The notes beneath the pieces were generated by a model that worked only from the letters and a program-made list of their open reading frames with translations, was not told where the DNA came from and searched no databases. Positions 35,719 to 43,735 of a stretch of 64,000 bases of DNA are shown piece after piece. The stretch is from Opacimonas sp014872805. Lineage in GTDB: Bacteria > Pseudomonadota > Gammaproteobacteria > Enterobacterales > Alteromonadaceae. Position 1 is the stretch's first letter. Every line of letters starts with the position of its first letter. The position numbers and the translations under genes were made by a program. The stretch lies in contig WKFN01000012.1 of assembly GCA_014872805.1 (NCBI GenBank), positions 1-64,000 of the forward strand, read 5' to 3'.

Positions 35719-36396
35719 ATGTTTGTTGCAAGTAACAATACGTCGATGTCCGGCCCAATGCTCGAGAAGTGCTTAGCCTACGGCAAGCTTGTTCACTATC
35801 AGGTTGGCAAGCTGATCCACGACCGTGGTGATAAGAAACCGGGTATATCGATAGTGGTTTCGGGGGAGGTGGAAGTAGGTAACTATGATATTGAAGGTCG
35901 TTATTATCTCACTGCCATTTTAGGTGTGGGTGAGGTGTTTGGTGAATTCACGGTACTGGCAAACTTACCTCGAACCCACAACGCAGTTGCATTGAATAAT
36001 TGTAAGATATTACAGATTAGTGCGTCGCAAACGCACAAACTTCTAGCTGATATACCGCAAGTGCAAATTTTTTTGTTACAGTCTCTCGCGACACGGCTAC
36101 ACAAAGTGTTAGAGCGCTTAGATGATGTCATTCGCTTACCCACTCATGTTCAATTAGCTAAATATCTCTATCAAATTTATAGCCAAACTCAACACAACAA
36201 AATCGAATTGCGACAACAAGACTTAGCGACCAGACTGGGTGTCACGGTATTATCGATACACAAAGCCATCAAGAAGCTCAGCGCATTAAATCTGGTTCAG
36301 ACTTCTTATGGCGCAGTTTTGATCCCTGATGTGGTGTATTTTGTGCAATGGCTCAACGAGCAATCTGGCATATTACCGCTTAATAATGAAAACTGA
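35719..36396 (+). CDS. Crp/Fnr-family transcriptional regulator
   Basis: A 225-residue protein with an N-terminal cyclic-nucleotide-binding-like beta roll (ISIVVSGEVEVGNYDIEGRY near 44-63, GVGEVFGEFTVLANLPRTHN near 69-88) and a C-terminal winged helix (LRQQDLATRLGVTVLSIHKA near 164-183). There are no cysteines in the positions used by Fnr for an iron-sulfur cluster, and the Crp cAMP-binding Arg-Ser pair is not obvious. The effector is therefore unknown. It is divergent from the fatty acid hydroxylase. Confidence 0.85.
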   Translation: MFVASNNTSMSGPMLEKCLAYGKLVHYQVGKLIHDRGDKKPGISIVVSGEVEVGNYDIEGRYYLTAILGVGEVFGEFTVLANLPRTHNAVALNNCKILQISASQTHKLLADIPQVQIFLLQSLATRLHKVLERLDDVIRLPTHVQLAKYLYQIYSQTQHNKIELRQQDLATRLGVTVLSIHKAIKKLSALNLVQTSYGAVLIPDVVYFVQWLNEQSGILPLNNEN

Positions 36397-36441
36397 TACA
36401 ATAACCAGTGTTAATGAGTATCAATCTGAGGCAAGCTCTAT

Positions 36442-37878
36442 ATGACGGTAGACCAATTCAATCCTAAACAAACTACCACACTTGAGACACCTAAAAAGGT
36501 CATTGAGGGGCGGCACAGTAAAGATGTCGCAGAAGGGGTTGAAATAGAACTTGGCCATCGCATTGGTTTTGTCAGTCTTGGCTGCCCAAAAAACCTCGTG
36601 GATTCCGAGCGCATTTTAACTCAGTTACGCACTGAGGGTTATGATGTGGTAAGTACCTACGACGATGCCGAACTTGTCATAGTCAATACCTGCGGTTTTA
36701 TCGACTCTGCAGTACAAGAGTCGCTCGATACCATTGGCGAGGCGTTAGCCGAAAATGGTAAAGTCATTGTGACCGGTTGTTTGGGGATCAAAGAAGACGA
36801 AATACGTGAAGTTCATCCAAATGTTCTATCAATTACCGGACCTCATGCTTATGAAAGTGTGGTCGAGCAGGTCCACGCTCACCTTCCCAAACCCGAGCAC
36901 AACCCTTACATGCACCTAGTGCCCGATCACGGAATCAAGTTAACACCACGCCATTATGCGTATCTAAAAATATCTGAAGGCTGCAATCACAAATGCACAT
37001 TTTGTATCATTCCATCAATGCGAGGTTTGTTGGATTCGCGCCCTATCGGCTCTATTATTGCGGAGGCCAAGCGACTTCAAGCTAGTGGCGTTAAAGAACT
37101 TCTGGTGATCTCTCAAGACACCAGTGCCTACGGTGTGGATGTCAAACACAAGATCGACTTTGCAGACGGCACGCCGTTGCGTACCGATTTGAATACCTTG
37201 TGTAATGAATTAGGTAAATTAGGCATGTGGGTGCGTTTGCATTATGTTTACCCCTACCCGCATGTCGATGATTTAATTCCATTGATGGTGGAAGGCAAAA
37301 TCCTTCCATATTTAGATATTCCATTTCAACACGCGAGTAAACGCATTCTGCGTTTAATGAAACGTCCAGGTTCGTCTGAGCGTGTTATCGAGCGAATCAA
37401 GCAATGGCGATCTATTTGCCCCGAACTAATCATTCGATCGACCTTCATCGTTGGTTTCCCGGGGGAAACCGAAGAAGAGTTTGAAGAGTTACTCGATTTT
37501 CTCAAAGAAGCCCAACTGGATCGCGTTGGCTGTTTTAAATATTCTCCAGTTGAAGGCGCAGCAGCGAATGACCTTCCCGACCACATACCTGAAGAGATTA
37601 AAGAAGAACGTTTGCAACGATTTATGGCCGTGCAAAGTGAAATCAGTAGCCAACGTCTACAACAGCGCATCGGTCAAGAGTATCTAATAGTCGTTGACGA
37701 AATTGGATCAGAAGGCGCAATTGGTCGCTGTTTCGCCGATGCGCCAGAAGTGGATGGTGTTGTGCATTTAAACAATGTGTATGACGTCGAACCCGGTCAG
37801 CAACTCTGGGCTGAAGTCATCCACGCTGACGCCCATGACATCTGGGCAGTTCCTGTCGCAGAAGACGACGAAGCTTAG
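36442..37878 (+). CDS. rimO: Ribosomal protein S12 methylthiotransferase
   Basis: Radical SAM enzyme that methylthiolates Asp88 of ribosomal protein S12. It has 478 residues, somewhat longer than E. coli RimO (441) because of an N-terminal extension of about 30 residues. The UPF0004 domain starts VSLGCPKNLVDSERIL near 44-59, with Cys also in NTCGF and VTGCLG. The SAM cluster motif is CNHKCTFCIIPSMRG near 180-194. A TRAM domain closes the protein. The ribosome site is GAGGC. Its stop overlaps the convergent kdsB by 4 bp. Confidence 0.97.
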   Translation: MTVDQFNPKQTTTLETPKKVIEGRHSKDVAEGVEIELGHRIGFVSLGCPKNLVDSERILTQLRTEGYDVVSTYDDAELVIVNTCGFIDSAVQESLDTIGEALAENGKVIVTGCLGIKEDEIREVHPNVLSITGPHAYESVVEQVHAHLPKPEHNPYMHLVPDHGIKLTPRHYAYLKISEGCNHKCTFCIIPSMRGLLDSRPIGSIIAEAKRLQASGVKELLVISQDTSAYGVDVKHKIDFADGTPLRTDLNTLCNELGKLGMWVRLHYVYPYPHVDDLIPLMVEGKILPYLDIPFQHASKRILRLMKRPGSSERVIERIKQWRSICPELIIRSTFIVGFPGETEEEFEELLDFLKEAQLDRVGCFKYSPVEGAAANDLPDHIPEEIKEERLQRFMAVQSEISSQRLQQRIGQEYLIVVDEIGSEGAIGRCFADAPEVDGVVHLNNVYDVEPGQQLWAEVIHADAHDIWAVPVAEDDEA

Positions 37879-38645
37879 CCCATAAGCTTCGTCAAATCCT
37901 CAGGTGTATCAATACCTGGAGGCGGTGTTTCTAAGGCCTCTGCAACATGAATGTTTTCTCCGTGATATAACACGCGAAGTTGCTCAAGTGATTCGAGTTG
38001 CTCTAAAGGACTGGCTGGCATATCAACATAGCGCTGAATAAACTCGGCGCGATACGCATAGATACCAATGTGGCGCAAATATGGGAACGCTGCAAAATTC
38101 ACTTCCGCTTCAGAACTGCTTAATACCTGTTGCTCCCCTAACATCCCATCGCGTACAAACGGCAAGGCGGAACGAGAAAAATATAACGCTTTACCCGAGG
38201 CATCAGTGACTACTTTGACAATATTAGGATTGTAAAACTCATTAATATCTGTGATCCGGCAAGCCAATGTTGCCATACTGACCTCTGGATTGTTCGCTAA
38301 ATTTTGCGCCACTTGCCTTACTACACTTACCGGAATATGTGGCTCGTCACCTTGAATATTCACTACAATATTCTGCGGATCACATTGTAGTGTATGCACC
38401 ACCTCAGCTAATCGCTCGGTCCCCGATTGATGATCACTTCTAGTCATTACCACTTGACCACCAAAGCTTTCAACGCACTTGGCAATACGTTGATCATCAG
38501 TTGCGACATATACAGCTTCCGCTTGAGCTAATTGAGCTCGCTCAACGACATGCTGGATCATGGGTTTGCCATCGATATTAACCAATGGTTTCCCAGGGAA
38601 ACGAGTGGAGCCGTAACGCGCTGGAATGATTACAGTGAATTTCAT
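37875..38645 (-). CDS. kdsB: 3-deoxy-manno-octulosonate cytidylyltransferase (CMP-Kdo synthetase)
   Basis: Activates Kdo with CTP for lipopolysaccharide core synthesis. It has 256 residues. The nucleotide-binding start is VIIPARYGSTRFPGKPL near 4-20, with VNIQGDEPHIP near 94-104. The family's HIGIYAYR is present near 191-198. It is the last gene of comEC-msbA-lpxK-ycaR-kdsB; its ATG overlaps the ycaR stop by 4 bp (ATGA). Confidence 0.97.
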   Translation of the reverse strand: MKFTVIIPARYGSTRFPGKPLVNIDGKPMIQHVVERAQLAQAEAVYVATDDQRIAKCVESFGGQVVMTRSDHQSGTERLAEVVHTLQCDPQNIVVNIQGDEPHIPVSVVRQVAQNLANNPEVSMATLACRITDINEFYNPNIVKVVTDASGKALYFSRSALPFVRDGMLGEQQVLSSSEAEVNFAAFPYLRHIGIYAYRAEFIQRYVDMPASPLEQLESLEQLRVLYHGENIHVAEALETPPPGIDTPEDLTKLMG

Positions 38646-38866
38646 AGCTTGGGTACCTTTTCCAATTCTTCTAACGTTAGTGAACGCGTTTCACTACTCA
38701 ATAACTTAGGTATACCGTCAATTATCGGGTATGCTACTTTATCAAAACGACACACTAGCTCTTGTTTCTCCGCCGATTTACCAGCATTAGGTACGTGCAA
38801 CATTAGTTTGCCTTTACACATGGGACAGGCAAGTACATTTAGTAAATTACGTTCAAACTTTTTCAT
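38642..38866 (-). CDS. ycaR: Trm112/YcaR family small protein
   Basis: A 74-residue protein. It begins with the family's LLNVLACPMCKGKLML (residues 7-22), a zinc-ribbon-like Cys pair, and then AYPIIDGIPKLL near 46-57. It lies between lpxK and kdsB with 4-bp overlaps on both sides, the same order as in E. coli. The exact role is unsettled; it is thought to be an accessory or chaperone-like protein. Confidence 0.92.
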   Translation of the reverse strand: MKKFERNLLNVLACPMCKGKLMLHVPNAGKSAEKQELVCRFDKVAYPIIDGIPKLLSSETRSLTLEELEKVPKL

Positions 38867-39828
38867 AATCTTTGTATGTCTTGAGCAATATGCCGCAAAA
38901 AATCATTATCGAACGTCGCCTCTACGGGTAAATAGCACCAGTTTTCACCTGCAAAATCTGTACACTTAATAGCGTCTTTTTGCGTCATTATAATACTTTG
39001 ATCGGTTGGTAAGTCGTTTTCAGTATAGGCATGGTGATCAGCAAATGCACATTGTGCTTCAAACTCAATTCCTATATCTTCAAGGGTAGTAAAAAAGCGC
39101 TGAGGATGTCCTATTCCTGCGATTGCCAGGGCAAATCGTTCCGGTGTTTGGCCGTCGGGCAAAATAGGTTGTATGGGCCTTGTCTGCAATGTCATATGGA
39201 CATCACATTTGAGCCGGTTTGCACATCTTTGTGGATCTGTACTATTGAGAATCGTATAATTAACGGTGTTTAAACGCCAAGGCCCCTCGCGTAATGGCCC
39301 TGATGGTAATAACTGACCATTCCCAAGCCCTCTATCATCCATTACGACAATTTCAATATCTCGTGCCAGAGCGTAGTGCTGTAAACCATCATCACAGATA
39401 AGAACATCACATTGATCTAATAATCGCTCACCACCTCGTGCACGAATCGGATCAACAACTACTGGGCACTGACTCAATTCGCTTAATAACTTAGGTTCAT
39501 CGCCAACATAGCTCGCCTTATCCTCGGCCGTTACTAAATGCGGAAAAGTCTTACACTTTCCCCCATAACCTCGCGACACAATCCCTGGGTGCTTTCCTTG
39601 AGCTTTTAAGAATTTAGCTAAAGCAAGTACGACAGGGGTTTTACCATTTCCCCCCACACTGATATTGCCTACGACAATAACAGGAATAGGAAGTTTAGTG
39701 TATTTGAAGATCCCATTTCGATACAGCCACCTGCGCAGAGCACTTAATATGCCAAACACAGCACTCAAAGGCCACAAACACAACAGCCAAGGCGAACGAT
39801 TGAGCCATGCGCGTTCCAACCAAGTCAT
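38863..39828 (-). CDS. lpxK: Tetraacyldisaccharide 4'-kinase
   Basis: Phosphorylates the lipid A precursor at the 4' position on the inner membrane. It has 321 residues. An N-terminal hydrophobic segment (WLLCLWPLSAVFGILSAL) is followed by a Walker A loop VGNISVGGNGKTPVV near 52-66 and the catalytic region DDGLQHYALARDIEIVV near 146-162. It overlaps msbA upstream and ycaR downstream by 4 bp each. Confidence 0.97.
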   Translation of the reverse strand: MTWLERAWLNRSPWLLCLWPLSAVFGILSALRRWLYRNGIFKYTKLPIPVIVVGNISVGGNGKTPVVLALAKFLKAQGKHPGIVSRGYGGKCKTFPHLVTAEDKASYVGDEPKLLSELSQCPVVVDPIRARGGERLLDQCDVLICDDGLQHYALARDIEIVVMDDRGLGNGQLLPSGPLREGPWRLNTVNYTILNSTDPQRCANRLKCDVHMTLQTRPIQPILPDGQTPERFALAIAGIGHPQRFFTTLEDIGIEFEAQCAFADHHAYTENDLPTDQSIIMTQKDAIKCTDFAGENWCYLPVEATFDNDFLRHIAQDIQRL

Positions 39829-41594
39829 GACGATTCAGCACCAAACTGCATCTGATGGAGGTTAAAGTAATGACCCTGTTTATCAAGCAAGGCTTCATGT
39901 GTACCAATTTCGACAATACGACCTTGTTCAATAACAACAATTTGATCGGCTTTTTCAATGGTTGATAAGCGATGAGCCACGACAAAGCTAGTGGTATGTT
40001 TTTGCAGTTGTTCTAATGCGTTTTGAATCAAGCGTTCAGACTCGGTATCTAAGGCCGACGTAGCCTCATCCAGAATCAAGATTGGCGCATCCAACAAAAT
40101 GGCACGAGCAATGGCAATTCGCTGTCGTTGTCCCCCAGAAAGCATTAACCCATTTTCACCAACTATCGTTTCGTAACCATCTTCTAATTGGGTCACAAAA
40201 TCATGCACATGAGCTAACTTAGACACTTCCTCAAGCCGCGATTGCGAAACCTGACCGTCAGCTCCATAGGTTATATTGTTCGCTATCGTGTCGTTGAATA
40301 AAGTGACGTGTTGAGAGACTAACGCACACTGACGTCGCAAACTGCGCAACTCAATGTCATTCAAGTCAATCCCATCAAGCGTAATAGTCCCTCGTTGCGG
40401 ACGATAAAAGCGTGTAAGAAGATTAGATAAAGTTGATTTACCACTGCCTGAACGACCGACTAGAGCGATGGATTCGCCTGCCTTAACGGTCAAATTAATT
40501 TCTGACAGTGCGGGTTGTTCTTTACCAGGATAAGTAAAGGTCACATCATTAAAGACAACATCCCCTTGCGCTTTGTTCAAGTTCACCTTACCTTGGTCAA
40601 TTTCAGCCAATTCGTCTAACACTGCAAAAATACTGGTACACGCAGCCATCCCTCGCTGAAACTCATTATTTACCGTAGTAATTTGCTTCAACGGCTTTAA
40701 TAGCATAGTCATACATACGACCACATTGGTGAACACCCCAGCCGATAAATCAACGAGTCCTGGAGTGCTAGCAATAAAAAGTACAACCGCTAAAGCAACC
40801 GAGGCAATAATTTGAATCGTAGAAACACTGATCACTTTGGTTGCAAAAAGCTTAAGTGTTTGTTGCCGGTTTTGGTTGTTTTTGCGCTGAAAGCGCTGGG
40901 CTTCTTTTTCTTGACCACCAAACATCAAGACGACCTTATGACCTTTGACCACTTGCTCAACCGCTGTAGTTAAATTACCCATGGCATGTTGAATATTGCG
41001 TGAGACCTTACGAAAACGCTTACTTACCACAGAGACGATTAGCGCGACAAGAGGCCCAATTAATAAGAATATCGCAGACAATTGCCAGGAGTAATAAAAC
41101 ATCACCACAAGTAAACCGATGATCAAGGCACCTTCTCGAACCAACACCAAAAGCGCATTTCCAGCTGCTCGTGCCACTTGCTCTGTGTCAAAGGTCAATT
41201 TAGAAATTAAAGTACCGGTTGCATTTTGGTCATGAAAACTGACCGGTAATGCCATGTAGTGCTGAAACAGTTCTTGCCGCATGTTCATAATCACTTGGCC
41301 ACTGATCCAATTAAGCGTGTAAGTACCCAAAAAATTGCAAACCCCTCGCAAAATAAAAATGGGTACAATCAAATACGCGGCCATGCGCAAAAAATCATAT
41401 TCCCCTTTGCCGAGACTTTCATCGATAATGGGTTGTAACTGAGCGATAACGAAAGCATCAATAGACGAGTAGCCAATCATACCCAAAATGGCAATGACAA
41501 AGTATTTTTTATACCCAGTAAGGTAAGAAAAAAAGCGTTTCACAACAGGAGCATCTAATGACTCTGCCGTTTGTTCAGATTTATTGGCGTTCAT
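39825..41594 (-). CDS. msbA: Lipid A export ATP-binding/permease protein
   Basis: ABC flippase moving lipid A-core across the inner membrane. It has 589 residues. Six membrane spans fill about 25-310, then the ATPase domain with Walker A LVGRSGSGKSTL near 380-391, signature LSGGQRQRIAIARAIL near 484-499 and Walker B LILDEATSALD. The start is at ATG 41592-41594. Downstream lpxK overlaps by 4 bp; upstream comEC is 67 bp away. Confidence 0.97.
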   Translation of the reverse strand: MNANKSEQTAESLDAPVVKRFFSYLTGYKKYFVIAILGMIGYSSIDAFVIAQLQPIIDESLGKGEYDFLRMAAYLIVPIFILRGVCNFLGTYTLNWISGQVIMNMRQELFQHYMALPVSFHDQNATGTLISKLTFDTEQVARAAGNALLVLVREGALIIGLLVVMFYYSWQLSAIFLLIGPLVALIVSVVSKRFRKVSRNIQHAMGNLTTAVEQVVKGHKVVLMFGGQEKEAQRFQRKNNQNRQQTLKLFATKVISVSTIQIIASVALAVVLFIASTPGLVDLSAGVFTNVVVCMTMLLKPLKQITTVNNEFQRGMAACTSIFAVLDELAEIDQGKVNLNKAQGDVVFNDVTFTYPGKEQPALSEINLTVKAGESIALVGRSGSGKSTLSNLLTRFYRPQRGTITLDGIDLNDIELRSLRRQCALVSQHVTLFNDTIANNITYGADGQVSQSRLEEVSKLAHVHDFVTQLEDGYETIVGENGLMLSGGQRQRIAIARAILLDAPILILDEATSALDTESERLIQNALEQLQKHTTSFVVAHRLSTIEKADQIVVIEQGRIVEIGTHEALLDKQGHYFNLHQMQFGAESS

Positions 41595-41661
41595 AGCAAC
41601 TAGAATAATCTTTTTATTTTTAATCTTTTATAATTACATTGTACCGCTCATTGCTTGGTTT

Positions 41662-43203
41662 CTAAAGGGTTAATCCCAAAATCAAAAACCCCAGCCCCAC
41701 AACCACTACCCCACATCGTCTCCACCAGATAATAGGCAGGCTTGCGCCAGAAATAATAACTAACCAACTACCTAGTACACCCAATAGTGATATAGAACCG
41801 GAAACAGGCTCTGTAAGATGGTTCGCTAACACTCTTAATAGCCATTCTAGTGAAAAATCTAATATTAACACTCCCTCTTGCGCAATGGGCTCGAACATTC
41901 CATTACTCAACTTGTTGACATACATTATCACCAATAAAACACCCCCCATTGGCACAAAGAACAGAGTAATAATAGGAATAAATAGGAGATTCCATAACCA
42001 AGACAACGGGTGAATATAGCCCAAAATATGATATTGTACTGGTGTAAACAACACCGTAAACACCATTTGAAATGCCACAAAGCCCTTAATTTTTTGCCAC
42101 CGCGTGTCAATATTAAGTGGTAACCAATGCGCGCAAAAACCTATACACAAAAGCGCACCAAAAGTCAGATAAACACTGGCTAGCACTACGCAAAATGGAT
42201 CGGTCAGCACCAAATAAAAAAATACCCCCAACAATAAATCACTGAATCTCACACGAACGTATAACCAGCGTAATAACAACCCGATACACATTGCCACAAA
42301 GGCTCTTTGGGCTGGTCCTTGAGCACCCACTAAATCCACATAAAAGTATCCGGCTAAAATAAGTGCCAGACAAATTAATAATCGACTTTTTCGATGCGAC
42401 AGCCTCGTGTAAGTCATCACATCTATGCGCTTTAAAAACCAGTAAAATCCGCCTGCCACAACGGCAAAATGGAGTCCTGAAATCACAAACAAATGAATAA
42501 TACCGGCGTTTTTTAATGCACTAGAAAATTCACTCTCAACTGGCTTTATGCCAAGCAATAAAGCTGGTAACCAACTATCTTTTGACACACCAAGCCGTCG
42601 TACCTCACTGAAGAATTGTCCTCGAATAGATTGCGCATGAACTTGTAATAAAGAGTTATGCACCCAGCCAGTCGCACTGATATTTTGTCCAAACAGGCTT
42701 TTCTGATAAGGCTTTGTGGCATGCCAATGCTCAGGCACTGGCGCAATGGTCACAGAGAGTAACCAATGTTGCCCATGTTGGTATTCTTTGAGCGGGTCGC
42801 GGTCTATCAACTGAAACTTTTGTTCTGACAACGCTTTTGGCGCCATCACGGAAACCTGCACTATTGTTCGTTGAGACGTAATTTTGATGTCTTCTATAAG
42901 CCCAAGGATCTGCCATTGCGGTGTTTGCTTAAGAAATGCTGAGTGGTTTTGCCAAGCTGTGCTGTTATATGTAAAAAATATAAGACCAAAGATTAAGCCA
43001 AGATAAAAAACTCTTGGTTGTTGATGGTAGCATAATCCCAATAAGGCACATATAATAAAAACCTCAAAAAGCGCTGGCAATGATGGCCAAAGCGGGAATG
43101 ATAGTGCCACGCAAATTGTTCCAAACCCAAACTCTCTGAGTTGGTTGGCGTTTGGAATACCATGCCAAGTATGCACTGCATTAAGATTGAACTGAGGTCG
43201 CAT
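41662..43203 (-). CDS. comEC: ComEC/Rec2-type competence membrane protein lacking the metallo-beta-lactamase domain
   Basis: Membrane channel family for uptake of single-stranded DNA. The protein has 513 residues. The N-terminal DUF4131 part is followed by the competence domain, recognised by SWLPALLLGIKPVESEFS near 194-211 and AGIIHLFVISGLHFAVVAGG near 217-236, plus LVGAQGPAQRAFVAMCIG. Full-length gammaproteobacterial ComEC is usually about 750-800 residues, with a C-terminal metallo-beta-lactamase (nuclease-like) domain. Here the stop comes after the last membrane helices and only 67 bp separate it from msbA, so that domain is absent. The start ATG overlaps the divergent DUF2062 start within CATG. 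Confidence 0.85.
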   Translation of the reverse strand: MRPQFNLNAVHTWHGIPNANQLREFGFGTICVALSFPLWPSLPALFEVFIICALLGLCYHQQPRVFYLGLIFGLIFFTYNSTAWQNHSAFLKQTPQWQILGLIEDIKITSQRTIVQVSVMAPKALSEQKFQLIDRDPLKEYQHGQHWLLSVTIAPVPEHWHATKPYQKSLFGQNISATGWVHNSLLQVHAQSIRGQFFSEVRRLGVSKDSWLPALLLGIKPVESEFSSALKNAGIIHLFVISGLHFAVVAGGFYWFLKRIDVMTYTRLSHRKSRLLICLALILAGYFYVDLVGAQGPAQRAFVAMCIGLLLRWLYVRVRFSDLLLGVFFYLVLTDPFCVVLASVYLTFGALLCIGFCAHWLPLNIDTRWQKIKGFVAFQMVFTVLFTPVQYHILGYIHPLSWLWNLLFIPIITLFFVPMGGVLLVIMYVNKLSNGMFEPIAQEGVLILDFSLEWLLRVLANHLTEPVSGSISLLGVLGSWLVIISGASLPIIWWRRCGVVVVGLGFLILGLTL

Positions 43204-43735
43204 GCCTAAGAAGTTTATTCGTAAATACTTACCGGATCACAACAGTATCAAAGAGCAAAAATCTCTGAAACTGTTCGGAAGTTTGTTACATGACCCGAAT
43301 CTTTGGCACCTCAATCGTCACAGTGCCTGCGGCGCATTTGGAATCGGCTTATTTTACGCCTTTTGGCCAGTGCCCTTTCAGATGTGGTTGTCTGCTTTGA
43401 CCGCAATTCCGATGCGCGTGAATCTCCCTTTATCGATCGCAACCGTTTGGATCACTAATCCATTTACTATGCCGCCAATCTTTTATGGTGCATACAAGGT
43501 CGGCGCATTTGCGGCAGGGATACCTGAGCGTGACTTTAATTTTGAGTTGTCATGGCAGTGGTTGATGGACAGTGTCAATACAATAGGCCCTGTGTTTTTG
43601 CTGGGCTGTTTGATTTGTTCAGTGATGGCTGGATTGCTGGGTTACTTTGGGCTACAACTCGTCTGGCGATTGCAAGTGGTTAGAGCATGGGAAAAACGCA
43701 AACTACGCTTTTCCATGCTCGGTAAAAAACGCTAG
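43202..43735 (+). CDS. DUF2062 domain membrane protein
   Basis: A 177-residue protein with the family's N-terminus MPKKFIRKYLPDHNSIKEQK and LLHDPNLWHLNRHSA, then hydrophobic spans with FWPVPFQMWLSALTAIPMR and WITNPFTMPPIFYGAYKVG. A TGAGGT ribosome site lies before the ATG, inside the comEC coding sequence. Function unknown. The 3' end overlaps ligA by 33 bp on the opposite strand. Confidence 0.88.
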   Translation: MPKKFIRKYLPDHNSIKEQKSLKLFGSLLHDPNLWHLNRHSACGAFGIGLFYAFWPVPFQMWLSALTAIPMRVNLPLSIATVWITNPFTMPPIFYGAYKVGAFAAGIPERDFNFELSWQWLMDSVNTIGPVFLLGCLICSVMAGLLGYFGLQLVWRLQVVRAWEKRKLRFSMLGKKR

